DNA from: Stutzerimonas stutzeri
GTDB lineage: Bacteria > Pseudomonadota > Gammaproteobacteria > Pseudomonadales > Pseudomonadaceae
Assembly (NCBI RefSeq): GCF_024448985.1
Contig: NZ_JAMOII010000002.1
Span: forward strand, 186,001 to 250,000
Reading direction: 5' to 3'
DNA length: 64,000 nucleotides
Positions within the stretch are counted from its first letter, which is position 1. Each line of letters starts with the position of its first letter. The notes below the pieces were generated by a model that made no database searches, had not been told where the DNA came from, and saw only the letters and a list, made by a program, of their open reading frames with translations. Made by a program: the position numbers and the translations under genes. Of the stretch, positions 18,672 to 29,576 are shown piece after piece.

Positions 18672-19067
18672 ATGAGCGAAAAAGACGACGGTAAAGTCCG
18701 CTTGGATAAATGGTTATGGGCCGCGCGTTTCTACAAGACGCGTGCCTTGGCGAAGGCCGCCATCGAAGGCGGCAAGGTGCATTGCCGTGGCGAGCGCTGC
18801 AAGCCGAGCAAGGAGCCGAAAGTGGGCGAGGAACTGGTGATCCGCGCCGGCTTCGATGAACGCACCGTGGTGATCCGTGCGCTTTCCGCGGTGCGCCGGG
18901 GCGCGCCGGAAGCACAGCTGCTCTATGAGGAAACTGCCGACAGTCTGGCCAAGCGCGAAAATGCCGCGGCCATGCGCAAGGCAGGTGCGTTGGGTGTGGA
19001 AACCGATGGCAAGCCGAGCAAGAAACAGCGCCGCGCCTTGCAGCGTTTCCGCTCGGATGCCGAGTGA
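18672..19067 (+). CDS. hslR: Heat shock protein 15 (S4 domain RNA-binding protein)
   Basis: 131 residues. The S4 RNA-binding domain (RLDKWLWAARFYKTRALAKA, residues 10-29) is followed by a basic C-terminal tail (PSKKQRRALQRF). Hsp15 binds stalled 50S subunits carrying nascent chains and recycles them. It is divergent from rimB and followed by hslO, which has its own promoter. Confidence 0.92.
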   Translation: MSEKDDGKVRLDKWLWAARFYKTRALAKAAIEGGKVHCRGERCKPSKEPKVGEELVIRAGFDERTVVIRALSAVRRGAPEAQLLYEETADSLAKRENAAAMRKAGALGVETDGKPSKKQRRALQRFRSDAE

Positions 19068-19075
19068 CTCGCCGG

Positions 19076-19104
19076 TTGGACGGTCGCCACTTTCGCCCTA
19101 GAAT
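19076..19104 (+). promoter_or_regulatory. Sigma-70 promoter upstream of hslO
   Basis: TTGGAC (19076-19081), a 17-base spacer, then TAGAAT (19099-19104). This close match to the sigma-70 consensus would start transcription near 19111, just after hslR. No heat-shock sigma-32 motif was seen. Confidence 0.6.
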
Positions 19105-19196
19105 GCGGTCCCTTCTCGCAGGGGCCATGCAGATACCGAGATTCGATGAGTCGCGGTATCCCAGTCAACGGCTCCGGCCTTCAACCTGCTCTGGTC

Positions 19197-20096
19197 ATGC
19201 CCATGCTCGATTCCGATTACACCCAGCGTTTCCTTTTCGATAACACCGACGTGCGGGGCGAGTGGGTCGGGCTCGAGCGCAGCTATGCCGAGGTGCTGGC
19301 CAAACACGCCTACCCGGAGCCGGTCGCCCAGCTGCTCGGCGAGCTGCTCGCGGCAGCCGCACTGCTGGTCGGTACGCTGAAATTTGACGGGCTGATGGTA
19401 TTGCAGGCCCGTTCGGCCGGCGCGGTTCCGCTGCTGATGGTCGAATGCTCCAGCGACCGCGAGGTGCGCGGTATTGCCCGTTATCACGAAGAACAGCTGA
19501 CGCCCGGTGCGACCCTGTCCGAGCTGATGCCTGAAGGTGTGCTGGCGATGACCATCGATCCGGCCAATGGGCAGCGTTATCAGGGGATCGTCGCCCTGGA
19601 TGGTGTGACCTTGGCGGATAGCCTGTCGAGCTATTTCGCGTCGTCCGAGCAGTTGCCGACGCGCTTCTGGCTGGCCGCCGATGGCCGCCGTGCATGCGGC
19701 ATGTTGCTGCAACAGCTGCCGGTCGATCGGATCCGTAACGGTGAAGAACGCGAAGCCAGCTGGCAGCATTTGCGCACGCTGGCCGATACGCTGTCCGCCG
19801 AAGAGTTGCTCGGACTCGACACGCAGACCGTGCTGCACCGGCTCTATCACGAAGAGCAGGTACGCCTGTTCGAGCCACGGCCGATCACGTTCCGCTGCAG
19901 CTGTTCGCGTGAGCGCTCGGCCAACGCCGTGATCAGCCTCGGCCAGCACGATGCCGAGCAGTTACTCAGCGAGCAGGGCGGTGCGATCACCATCGATTGC
20001 CAGTTCTGCAATCACCGCTATCGCTTCGATGCGGCCGACATCGCCCAGCTGTTCGCAGGTGCGGGGACGGAGGGCCCCTCCGGCACACGGCATTAA
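19197..20096 (+). CDS. hslO: Redox-regulated molecular chaperone Hsp33
   Basis: 299 residues. N-terminal chaperone core ([20 protein letters not shown]) and C-terminal zinc redox switch with [13 protein letters not shown] and [11 protein letters not shown] (the CxC...CxxC cysteines). Oxidation releases zinc and activates holdase function. The start is uncertain: ATG 19197 begins close to the conserved region but lacks a clear ribosome site; an in-frame ATG at 19146 would add 17 residues and lies in the loop of a 7-bp inverted repeat. It follows hslR by 129 bp with its own promoter. Confidence 0.88.
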   Translation: MPMLDSDYTQRFLFDNTDVRGEWVGLERSYAEVLAKHAYPEPVAQLLGELLAAAALLVGTLKFDGLMVLQARSAGAVPLLMVECSSDREVRGIARYHEEQLTPGATLSELMPEGVLAMTIDPANGQRYQGIVALDGVTLADSLSSYFASSEQLPTRFWLAADGRRACGMLLQQLPVDRIRNGEEREASWQHLRTLADTLSAEELLGLDTQTVLHRLYHEEQVRLFEPRPITFRCSCSRERSANAVISLGQHDAEQLLSEQGGAITIDCQFCNHRYRFDAADIAQLFAGAGTEGPSGTRH

Positions 20097-20159
20097 AAGG
20101 CCGTGGGGGCGTAGAACCTTTTCGCCATTACGCCCTCATACCCAGCGCAGCGTCATTTC

Positions 20160-20212
20160 TGTCATAATCGCGCGCACTTTTTTTCGATGTAGTCCACCGT
20201 TTGGTGGGCTAC
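20160..20212 (+). promoter_or_regulatory. pckA promoter -10 and leader hairpin
   Basis: TGTCATAAT (20160-20168) fits an extended -10. About 20 bases into the predicted transcript is a 10-bp hairpin, GTAGTCCACC (20189-20198) pairing with GGTGGGCTAC (20203-20212), loop GTTT, one G-U pair. No T-run follows, so it is not a terminator; the function is unknown. Confidence 0.45.
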
Positions 20213-20252
20213 AACAGCATGGAGGATTCGGCCTAGGGCCGACGGGAAACTC

Positions 20253-21794
20253 ATGACGCAAGCTATTAACGCCGTGTACGTTGATATCAGCACCGCTCGA
20301 TTGATCGAAGAAGCCGTCAAGCGTGGTGAAGGTGAATTGGCCGCCAATGGCGCGCTCGTTGTCAAAACTGGTCACCGCACCGGTCGTTCGCCAGCCGATC
20401 GCTATATCGTCGAAGAGCCGAGCACCAAGGATTCCATCGCCTGGGGCCCGATCAATCGTCCGTTCCCTGCCGACAAGTTCGATGCCCTGTGGGATCGCGT
20501 CGAGACCTTCAACAAGGCTCAGGAGCACTTCGTTTCCCACGTCCACGTAGGCTCCTCCGAAGCTCACTACCTGCCGGTCAAGATGACCACTGCCACGGCC
20601 TGGCAGAACCTGTTCGGTCGTCAACTGTTCATCAACCCGGCTCAGTACAACCCGGCCGGGAAGGACGAGTGGCAGGTTCTCAACGTCGCCAATTTCGAGT
20701 GCTCTCCTGAGCGCGACGGCACTAACTCCGACGGCTGCGTGATCATCAATTTCGCTGCGAAAAAAGTGCTGATTGCCGGCATGCGCTACGCCGGTGAAAT
20801 GAAGAAAGCCATGTTCTCGGTACAGAACTATCTGTTACCGGAAGCTGACGTACTGCCGATGCACTGCGCCGCGAACATCGGCGAAGAGGGCGACGTGACC
20901 TTGTTCTTCGGGCTGTCCGGCACCGGCAAGACCACCCTGTCCGCCGACGAATCGCGTTACCTGATCGGTGATGACGAGCACGGCTGGGGCACCGGCGTGG
21001 TGTTCAACATCGAAGGCGGCTGCTACGCCAAGTGCATCGACCTGTCCGAGAAGAACGAGCCGGTGATCTGGAAAGCCATCCAGTTCGGTACCGTGCTGGA
21101 AAACGTTGTGCTCGATGACGAGCGCGTCGCCGATTACACCGACGACAGCCTGACCCAGAACAGCCGCGCCGCCTACCCGCTGGAATACGTCGAGAAGCGT
21201 TCCGAGAAGAACCTCGGCGGCGAGCCGAACGCGGTGATCTTCCTGACCTGCGACCTGACCGGCGTGCTGCCGCCCGTGTCGATCCTGAACAACGAACAGG
21301 CCGCCTACCACTTCCTCTCCGGCTACACCGCACTGGTTGGTTCCACCGAGATGGGTTCGGGCAGCGGCATCAAGTCGACCTTCTCCACCTGCTTCGGCGC
21401 ACCGTTTTTCCCGCGTCCGGCCGGCGTTTACGCCGAGCTGCTGATCAAGCGTATCCAAGCGTTCGGTTCCAAGGTCTACCTGGTCAACACCGGCTGGACC
21501 GGTGGCGGTTATGGCGTTGGCAAGCGTTTCAACATTCCGACTACCCGTGCGGTGATCGCAGCGATTCAGAGCGGCGCACTGATCGGTACGGAAACCGAGC
21601 ACCTGCCGATCATCAACCTGGACGTGCCGAAAGCCGTTCCGGGTGTCGAAACCCAACTGCTCAACCCGCGTAATACCTGGGCTGACCAGAACGCCTACGA
21701 CGAAGCGGCCAAAGAACTGGCGAACAAGTTCATCGAGAACTTCAAGAAGTTCGAAGTCTCCGACGCCATCAAGGCCGCCGGTCCGCAGCTCTAA
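20253..21794 (+). CDS. pckA: Phosphoenolpyruvate carboxykinase (ATP)
   Basis: 513 residues, full length for the ATP-dependent enzyme. Key elements are the kinase P-loop [18 protein letters not shown], the metal-binding DDEHGWG stretch, the R-rich entry site [11 protein letters not shown], and [17 protein letters not shown]. It converts oxaloacetate and ATP to phosphoenolpyruvate, CO2 and ADP, opening gluconeogenesis. Transcribed alone, with a leader hairpin upstream and a strong terminator downstream. Confidence 0.96.
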   Translation: MTQAINAVYVDISTARLIEEAVKRGEGELAANGALVVKTGHRTGRSPADRYIVEEPSTKDSIAWGPINRPFPADKFDALWDRVETFNKAQEHFVSHVHVGSSEAHYLPVKMTTATAWQNLFGRQLFINPAQYNPAGKDEWQVLNVANFECSPERDGTNSDGCVIINFAAKKVLIAGMRYAGEMKKAMFSVQNYLLPEADVLPMHCAANIGEEGDVTLFFGLSGTGKTTLSADESRYLIGDDEHGWGTGVVFNIEGGCYAKCIDLSEKNEPVIWKAIQFGTVLENVVLDDERVADYTDDSLTQNSRAAYPLEYVEKRSEKNLGGEPNAVIFLTCDLTGVLPPVSILNNEQAAYHFLSGYTALVGSTEMGSGSGIKSTFSTCFGAPFFPRPAGVYAELLIKRIQAFGSKVYLVNTGWTGGGYGVGKRFNIPTTRAVIAAIQSGALIGTETEHLPIINLDVPKAVPGVETQLLNPRNTWADQNAYDEAAKELANKFIENFKKFEVSDAIKAAGPQL

Positions 21795-21818
21795 GCTCTA
21801 AGCCGCCGCGTCAGAATT

Positions 21819-21841
21819 AGCCGCCTTCGGGCGGCTTTTTC
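21819..21841 (+). terminator. Rho-independent terminator of pckA
   Basis: AGCCGCC, loop TTCG, GGCGGCT, then a T-run; 25 bases after the pckA stop. Confidence 0.9.
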
Positions 21842-21877
21842 GTGGTGCTTACCAGAGTAGGGCGTGTTAGGTCGTTC

Positions 21878-21949
21878 GTAGGTTGGGCCGGGCGGCGCTC
21901 CGCTTCAGCCCACCAATAGTGCAGGTGGTGGGCTAAAGCCCACCCTACG
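21878..21949. repeat. REP-like pair, family B
   Basis: Long arm 21878-21913 (GTAGGTTGGGC...GGCGGCGCTCCGC...CAGCCCACC) and short inverted arm 21928-21949 (GTGGGCTAAAGCCCACCCTA), spacer about 14 bases. Located between the pckA terminator and the nitroreductase gene. Confidence 0.85.
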
Positions 21950-22083
21950 GCTATGCGTCTCAAGCCCACCTGTACTGCCCAAAGAATCGACGACTGCGAT
22001 AAATATCATCAGCAAAGACGCATGGATTCGATCATTCCGTCGACATAGCATAGTGGCCACACATTCCAACCAGTGGAGCCGCC

Positions 22084-22686
22084 ATGCATATCGAAGAAGC
22101 CATCCAGACCCGCCGCGCCGTTAAAGTGTACGACACCAGTTTTCAGCTCAGCCGCGAAGAAAAGGACGAGTTGTTGCGACTGGCACTGCTCGCGCCATCG
22201 GCCTTCAACCTGCAGCACGTGCGTTTCGTCGAGGTCAGCGACCCGGCGCTGCGCGCGCAGATTCGCGAGGTGGGTTGGAACCAGGCGCAGATGACCGACG
22301 CCTCGATGCTGGTAGTGGTTTGCGCTCAGGTGGACAGCTGGGAAAAAAACGTCCGCCGCGTCTGGGAGGGCACGCCGCCCGAGGTGCAGGACTACATGGC
22401 CGGCGCCATTGACAACTACTACCGCGACAAGCCGCAGGTCCAGCGTGACGAAGCCATGCGCAGCTGCGGCCTGATGGCGCAGACCCTGATGCTCGCCGCG
22501 CGCGGCAAGGGCCTGGATTCCTGCCCCATGGACGGCTTCGATTTCGATGCGGTAGGTAAGCTGATCAACCTGCCGGACAACCATGTCATCGCCCTGATGG
22601 TGGCAATCGGCAAGCGTGCCGCGGAACCCAAACCGCGAGTTGGCAAGCTGCCGTTCGACGAGGTGATCATCCGCGATCGGTTCTGA
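22084..22686 (+). CDS. Nitroreductase family protein
   Basis: 200 residues, FMN-dependent nitroreductase fold. The N-terminal TRRAVKVYD and LLAPSAFNLQHVRFVEV segments bind FMN phosphate, and the C-terminal GLDSCPMDGFD and LMVAIGKRA segments complete the site. The family reduces nitro compounds, quinones or enones with NAD(P)H; the substrate here is unknown. RBS GGAG precedes ATG 22084. Single-gene unit. Confidence 0.88.
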   Translation: MHIEEAIQTRRAVKVYDTSFQLSREEKDELLRLALLAPSAFNLQHVRFVEVSDPALRAQIREVGWNQAQMTDASMLVVVCAQVDSWEKNVRRVWEGTPPEVQDYMAGAIDNYYRDKPQVQRDEAMRSCGLMAQTLMLAARGKGLDSCPMDGFDFDAVGKLINLPDNHVIALMVAIGKRAAEPKPRVGKLPFDEVIIRDRF

Positions 22687-22997
22687 CCGATCGTTTATGT
22701 GCCGCATCCCTGCTCAACACGGAGCGTGGCTTCGATCAGTAACGGTCTATCGGCCCGCCCATGGATGAGCTCGTAGGGTAGGCCGGGCGGCGCTCCGCTT
22801 CAGTCCACCGAAATGGCGGAGTGCGCTGCCTGTAGGCAGAAGCGGAAGTCGCCGATTTATCTACGGAAGGCTTCTCGCCTGACGCATGTAGACGAGATGG
22901 CGACGCCTTGCTCATTCACCCCAGTGCCGCTCGATGGATCGCAGAAGCTTGACCGAACGGCAGGCGTGTCGATGCCGCTATTAACAGGGCGACAGGC
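22687..22997. other. Gene-free stretch with a lone REP arm
   Basis: No convincing ORF. It contains one family B long arm at 22772-22809 (GTAGGGTAGGCCGGGCGGCG then CTCCGCTTCAGTCCACC) without its inverted partner. Nothing else recognised. Confidence 0.6.
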
Positions 22998-23249
22998 TCA
23001 GTTTTGGTTCTTGCAGCTTTCGGCCAGGGTCCGATAGGAGAGCTTGCGGATCTCACCAGACGAATCCCGGTAAGTCATCACCGCATCGGTGACTTCGCAG
23101 TAGGGCGTCGGCTCGACTTTGATCGACAGGACCGAGGCGATATCAATCTTGGTGCCGTAGGTATAGGTCTCGGCTTCGGCGCCGTTGGCATGGGCGAGCG
23201 AGGCGGCGGATAGCAAAAGGGCAGTGGCAAATGCAAAGGTAGTGCGCAT
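22998..23249 (-). CDS. DUF2790 domain small exported protein
   Basis: 83 residues: signal peptide (about 1-21, LLLSAASLAHA), then a short domain with YTYGTKIDIASVLSI, a central PYCEVTDAVMTYRDSSG and a C-terminal cysteine. This is the DUF2790 pattern, common as small periplasmic proteins in Pseudomonas; function unknown. The two cysteines could form a disulfide. Start ATG 23249 gives a clean signal peptide; the longer in-frame start does not. Confidence 0.8.
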   Translation of the reverse strand: MRTTFAFATALLLSAASLAHANGAEAETYTYGTKIDIASVLSIKVEPTPYCEVTDAVMTYRDSSGEIRKLSYRTLAESCKNQN

Positions 23250-23352
23250 GACAGGGCATCCTGTTTCTGGTTCGTGGATTCCTCCTGTTGGCAAGCCGCA
23301 TCACCCGATACGGCTTCGCTTGTGATTTTTCTCAGGAGCCCGGCGATGATGA

Positions 23353-23370
23353 GTTAGTAAGCTCACTAAC
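23353..23370. promoter_or_regulatory. Candidate operator dyad
   Basis: GTTAGTAAGCTCACTAAC is an 18-base dyad with eight of nine pairs matching. It lies 104 bases before the DUF2790 gene and 178 before the RecQ-like gene, with GATAAT directly to its right. Which gene it serves is unknown. Confidence 0.4.
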
Positions 23371-23547
23371 GATAATTGCGAATTCCGATGAGCGTGATTG
23401 AGCGAAATGCGTGGCCGCCTCGTTAGCTACTGCCTCAAGGCGCTTTCGCGTTCTTGCCGACCGCTGACCGCGCCTCGTGGACCGCTTTGCTTTACCGTCT
23501 CCCTCCTTTTGCTACTCTCCGGCTCCCAGTCAAAGGAGTGACTAACG

Positions 23548-25476
<1,929 letters not shown>

Positions 25477-25519
25477 TTTGCGCATAGAGAGCCGGACTCG
25501 GATGTGCCGAGGCGATCAA

Positions 25520-25759
25520 TCACCGCGTGGTGTGAGACCCGGCATCGCGCTCGCTCCACAGCAGCTTGCCCAGGCCCGTATCGTCGGGCAGCAGCAAGAG
25601 ACTGAGGGCAAACACCAGTAGCAGGCCCAGCACATAAGCAAGATTGATCAGCCAATGATGTCGGTGCCGCTGCGCCTTGATCTGCTGGGTCGATCCCTCT
25701 GGCCTATCAGGCAAGGCGGCCGATGGTTGGCCGGGGGACATGGGCGAATGGCTGGGCAT
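25520..25759 (-). CDS. Small single-pass membrane protein, uncharacterised
   Basis: 79 residues from ATG 25759. A proline-rich polar N-terminus is followed by a basic segment (KAQRHRHHW) and one hydrophobic helix (WLINLAYVLGLLLVFALSLL), then a short charged tail. Predicted orientation is N-terminus in the cytoplasm. Not recognised; could be a conserved Pseudomonas hypothetical. Starts at 25816, 25789 or 25741 are also possible. It is convergent with the RecQ-like gene. Confidence 0.5.
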   Translation of the reverse strand: MPSHSPMSPGQPSAALPDRPEGSTQQIKAQRHRHHWLINLAYVLGLLLVFALSLLLLPDDTGLGKLLWSERDAGSHTTR

Positions 25760-26041
25760 GGGTGTCTCGATTGTTGCGAGCCGGTGCATGCACGGCGGGC
25801 GCGGCGCAAGGATCAATGGTCATCAGGCGCGGCGAAGTAGAACCGAAATAGAGGCATATTGCCAGCACGGAGATCCCTCAAACCAGTTTCAGCGGCGCTC
25901 GGTCAGCGGGCACCGGCGCGACGTCGCGGCGCGCCCCATTGAAACAAACTGAAAAGCTCCCGTGCGTCGGCCCGACGATGCGCCCGCTGGTGTCGACCAT
26001 ACTCAAGCGTCGAAGCCGCTACCGACACGGAGAACCCACCG

Positions 26042-26959
26042 ATGCAGACGCGCCGCCAGCTCCTCCACCGCTCTGCCGTGCTGACGGCCATCGCCGCACT
26101 GGGACCGTTGCTGCCGTTCGTGGCACATGCCGCCGAACCACTACGGATGCGCCCGATTCCATCTACCGGCGAGAAGTTACCGGTGATCGGGCTCGGCACC
26201 TCGCGCACCCATGATGTGGATCTCGATGATTCGCAGATGGACGCGTTGCTGGAGGTGTTGCGGATTTTCGTCGACGGTGGCGCCCGCCTGATCGATACCG
26301 CGCCGAGCTATGGCAACGCCGATCGTGTGGTTGGTGAGCTGGTGCAGCGGCAGAACGCGCGCGAACGGGTGTTTATCGCCAGCAAGGTCTCCGCCACTGG
26401 CCGCGAGCGTGGGCTGGCGCAGATTGAGGCCAGTTTCGAGGCGCTGCAGAGCGACAGCATCGACCTACTCCAAGTGCACAACCTGCAGGACACCAGCACC
26501 CAGCTCGGTCTGCTGCGCGAGCTGAAGGAGCAGGGCCGCATCCGTTATATCGGCGTGACGCACTATGTGGAGTCGGCCCACGATCGGCTGCTGGACGTGC
26601 TCAAGCGGGAAAAGGTCGATTTCGTCCAGTTCAACTACTCGGTCGGCGAGCGCAATGCCGAGAAGCGGCTGCTGCCCTACTGCGCCGACAACGGCATCGC
26701 CACCCTGATCAACCGGCCCTTTACTCGCGGCAACCTGCTGGGGCGAGTCAAGGACCGGCCGCTGCCCGATTGGGCAGCCGAGCTTGATGCGACGTCCTGG
26801 GCGCAGCTGGCGCTCAAGTTCATCCTCGCCGAGCCGGCAGTGACCACGGTGATTCCAGCGACTTCGACACCGCGCTACATGGCTGACAACCTGCTGGCCG
26901 GGCAGGGCCGCCTGCCGGATGCCAGCCAGCGGCAGATGATCGTCGATGCCTTTGGTTGA
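26042..26959 (+). CDS. Aldo/keto reductase with Tat-type signal
   Basis: 305 residues. The N-terminus TRRQLLHRSAVLT followed by a hydrophobic stretch to AHA is a twin-arginine-like signal (residues 1-30), suggesting export with cofactor. The barrel has catalytic Asp and Tyr in DTAPSYGNADR, Lys in IASKVSA and His in LLQVHN. The family reduces carbonyls with NAD(P)H; a periplasmic member is less usual, and the physiological partner is unknown. The next gene begins ten bases after the stop. Confidence 0.87.
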   Translation: MQTRRQLLHRSAVLTAIAALGPLLPFVAHAAEPLRMRPIPSTGEKLPVIGLGTSRTHDVDLDDSQMDALLEVLRIFVDGGARLIDTAPSYGNADRVVGELVQRQNARERVFIASKVSATGRERGLAQIEASFEALQSDSIDLLQVHNLQDTSTQLGLLRELKEQGRIRYIGVTHYVESAHDRLLDVLKREKVDFVQFNYSVGERNAEKRLLPYCADNGIATLINRPFTRGNLLGRVKDRPLPDWAAELDATSWAQLALKFILAEPAVTTVIPATSTPRYMADNLLAGQGRLPDASQRQMIVDAFG

Positions 26960-26968
26960 GCCCAGCAG

Positions 26969-28270
26969 ATGTCCTTGGGCTCGAACCGGGTGCGTCTGGC
27001 CGGGCTGATCAACGCCCGGCCCGCTGAATTGCGCGCGGCGCTGGCCGGCTTCGGGCTGTTCTTCTGCCTGTTCAGCGGCTACTTCATGCTGCGGCCGATC
27101 CGCGAGTCCATGGGCATCCAGGGCGGCGTGGAGAACCTGCAGTGGCTGTTCACCGCGACCTTTGTCGCCATGCTGGTGGCGGTGCCGCTGTTCGCCTGGC
27201 TCAACTCGCGGGTGGCGCGCGTCCATTACATCGACTGGGTGTACGGCTTCTTCTGCGTGAATCTGCTGGCGTTCGCCGGGCTGTTCTTCGTCCTGCGTGA
27301 CAGCGTCTGGCTGGCGCGGGTGTTCTATGTGTGGATCTCGGTCTACAACCTGTTCGTGGTGTCGGTGGCCTGGAGTCTGATGGCCGATGTGTTCGACGCG
27401 CCTCAGGCCAGGCGCCTCTTCGCGTTTATCGCCGCGGGAGCCAGTGTCGGCGGCCTGGTCGGCCCGGCCGCCAGTGCGCTGCTGGTGGGCGTGCTCGGGC
27501 AGTTCGGGCTGATGCTGCTGGCGGCGCTGCTGCTGGCGTTGGCGGTGGTGCTCAAGCATTACCTGATGGCGTGGCGCGAAGTGGCAGGCGCCGGACGCCC
27601 CGGCGCCGAACAAGCGGAAAGCCCGCGCCGTCCGGTGGCGGGCAACCCGTTCAGCGGGCTGACGCGGGTGCTGGGTTCGAGTTATCTGCTGGGGATTGCT
27701 GCCTTCGTGCTGCTGCTGACCACGGCTAGCACCTTCCTGTATTTCGAGCAGGCACGGCTGGTTGCCGAGCTGTTTCCCGATCGCGCCGAGCAAGTGCGGG
27801 TGTTCGGTGCGATTGACTTTGTGGTGCAGGCCGGCGCCTTGCTGTCGCAACTGTTCATCACCGGACGCATCGCCCAGCGCCTTGGTGTGCGGGCGCTGCT
27901 GGCGGTGGTGCCGGCGCTGGTCTGCCTGGGTTTCATCGGGCTGGCGCTGGCACCGACCTTCGCGGTGCTGGCAGCGGTGATGATCGTGCGGCGCATCGGT
28001 GAGTACGCCTTCGTCCGTCCGGGCCGCGAGATGCTCTTTGCGCCGCTGGATGCGGAGAGCAAATACAAGGCGAAGAACTTCATCGATACCGTGGTTTACC
28101 GCGGCGGTGACGCCTTGAGCGGCTGGGCCAAAACGCTGCTGGACATGCTTGGCCAGGGCACGCTGCTGATCGCGCTGGTGGGCGCCGGCTGCGCAGCGGT
28201 CTGGGGCGCGCTGGGCTGGTACCTGGGCGGCCGGGCGGATCGGAAGGCGAGCGGGCGGGAGGCGGAATAA
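26969..28270 (+). CDS. NTP/NDP exchange-type (MFS-like) transporter
   Basis: 433 residues, about twelve membrane helices. The opening GYFMLRPIRESMGIQGG and the later YAFVRPGREMLFAPLDAESKY are typical of the bacterial relatives of ATP/ADP translocases annotated as NTP/NDP exchange transporters. In free-living bacteria their substrate is not established. It follows the aldo/keto reductase by nine bases, so the two are probably co-expressed. Confidence 0.8.
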   Translation: MSLGSNRVRLAGLINARPAELRAALAGFGLFFCLFSGYFMLRPIRESMGIQGGVENLQWLFTATFVAMLVAVPLFAWLNSRVARVHYIDWVYGFFCVNLLAFAGLFFVLRDSVWLARVFYVWISVYNLFVVSVAWSLMADVFDAPQARRLFAFIAAGASVGGLVGPAASALLVGVLGQFGLMLLAALLLALAVVLKHYLMAWREVAGAGRPGAEQAESPRRPVAGNPFSGLTRVLGSSYLLGIAAFVLLLTTASTFLYFEQARLVAELFPDRAEQVRVFGAIDFVVQAGALLSQLFITGRIAQRLGVRALLAVVPALVCLGFIGLALAPTFAVLAAVMIVRRIGEYAFVRPGREMLFAPLDAESKYKAKNFIDTVVYRGGDALSGWAKTLLDMLGQGTLLIALVGAGCAAVWGALGWYLGGRADRKASGREAE

Positions 28271-28333
28271 GCGCACCTCTGCGCAAGCGAGTGGTGGCAA
28301 AATGCCTGTCTACTTTCCGACACGGAGGTCGCC

Positions 28334-28921
28334 ATGCGCGCCGCATCGCTTTTTACACTCATCGCTACCGTTGCCATCAGCGGCTGCAGCATCAAACAGA
28401 ACGTTACTCCTGCGGCCCTGTCCGCCGAACTGACACCGGAAATCTGCATGATCCCAGCGCTGAACCTGCGTGCTGGCTTCACCAGTGCCTACCAGGCCTC
28501 GTTGATGGAAAAAGGCTTCAGGACCCGCCTGATGGCGCCCGGCAGCAGCCCTGATCGTTGTGCGCTTGCTACCACCTTCATTGGACGTTGGGGTTGGGAT
28601 CTGGCGTTGTACATGAAATACGCCGATATCCGCGTCTACGAAAAAGGCCGTCAGGTCGGCCAGGCGGAATACGATGCGCGCTGGGGCGGCGGGCGACTGG
28701 ATAAGTTCATCAGTGCCGAGGAGAAGATTGTTGAACTGGCCGATCAGCTGTTTCCCAATGGGGCGGCCGGCCTGGGTCGCGCTCCCGCCCCGGTGATAGC
28801 CGGCGATATGGCACCGTTGAGCCGGGAGGCTTATCGGCAACAGCAAGTGCAACGCTTGATGGATGAGGGCCTGTCCTACGAGGAATACCAGCATCGCTAT
28901 CGGCAGTTGATGGACGAGTAG
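28334..28921 (+). CDS. Predicted lipoprotein (Sbal_3080-like)
   Basis: 195 residues with a lipoprotein signal: hydrophobic run then lipobox ISGC (Cys19). The mature part has EICMIPALNLR, FIGRWGWDLALYMKYADIRVY and a charged C-terminus; this resembles the Sbal_3080 lipoprotein family, function unknown. A strong ribosome site GGAGG precedes ATG 28334. Located 63 bases after the transporter on the same strand. Confidence 0.8.
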   Translation: MRAASLFTLIATVAISGCSIKQNVTPAALSAELTPEICMIPALNLRAGFTSAYQASLMEKGFRTRLMAPGSSPDRCALATTFIGRWGWDLALYMKYADIRVYEKGRQVGQAEYDARWGGGRLDKFISAEEKIVELADQLFPNGAAGLGRAPAPVIAGDMAPLSREAYRQQQVQRLMDEGLSYEEYQHRYRQLMDE

Positions 28922-29008
28922 GTCGCTTGGCCATTGAGCGAAGCCGCTGAACCTCGTGGGCGTCGGCGCCTCGAACCTATTAGGTACCCAACCATCAGGA
29001 GTAGCCGT

Positions 29009-29434
29009 ATGCATGTTCAAGTCAACAGCCAACACGTTCCCAGCAGTGTCGAGTTGCATGAATGGGTGGGTTCGACCGTAGAGGAGCGGCTGGAGCGCTT
29101 CGACGATTTCCTTACCCGCGTCGAGGTTCACATCAGCGACGAGAACGCGCAAAAAGCCGGCGCTGATGACAAGCGCTGTCAGATCGAGGCGCGGCCTAAG
29201 GGCCATCAGGCCGTATCCGTCACGCACAAGGCAGAGTCGCTGCAGTTGGCGGTCGATGGTGCGGCGGAAAAAATGCGTCATGCCCTTGAGCACCTGGTGG
29301 GCAAGCTCGACGCCAAGGTACTGTCCAGTGGTGAACTCAACGATCCGCTACTCGACGAAGAACCACAGGCCGTCAAGGACGCCATGCTTGAAGAAGACTT
29401 TCTCCAGAACCAGGAAGCACGTGGCAAGGAATAA
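29009..29434 (+). CDS. HPF/RaiA-family ribosome-associated protein
   Basis: 141 residues. MHVQVNSQHVPSSVELHEWV and VEVHISDENA match the sigma-54 modulation/HPF beta-alpha fold that binds the 30S decoding region and silences ribosomes; the acidic C-terminal tail is not the long-HPF dimerisation domain. It is distinct from the hpf normally next to rpoN. Start ATG 29009 has CAGGAG upstream; the upstream in-frame start at 28934 lacks one. Confidence 0.83.
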   Translation: MHVQVNSQHVPSSVELHEWVGSTVEERLERFDDFLTRVEVHISDENAQKAGADDKRCQIEARPKGHQAVSVTHKAESLQLAVDGAAEKMRHALEHLVGKLDAKVLSSGELNDPLLDEEPQAVKDAMLEEDFLQNQEARGKE

Positions 29435-29576
29435 TTTGTTCTGAAGAGCGGGACGTACGCACCGAGGTGCGTGCGCTATCCAACCGTAGGAGCGAGCTAG
29501 CTTGCGAGGCATCCCGGCCAGGAGCCGCCGATACTCCGACATCGCCACTCCGCGGTTACCGCCGCAGGCCAGAGCT

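Noticed and set aside
26465-28300. 611-codon ORF antisense to the NTP/NDP transporter
   Set aside because: Gln/His/Arg-rich shadow; the opposite strand encodes a clear membrane protein.
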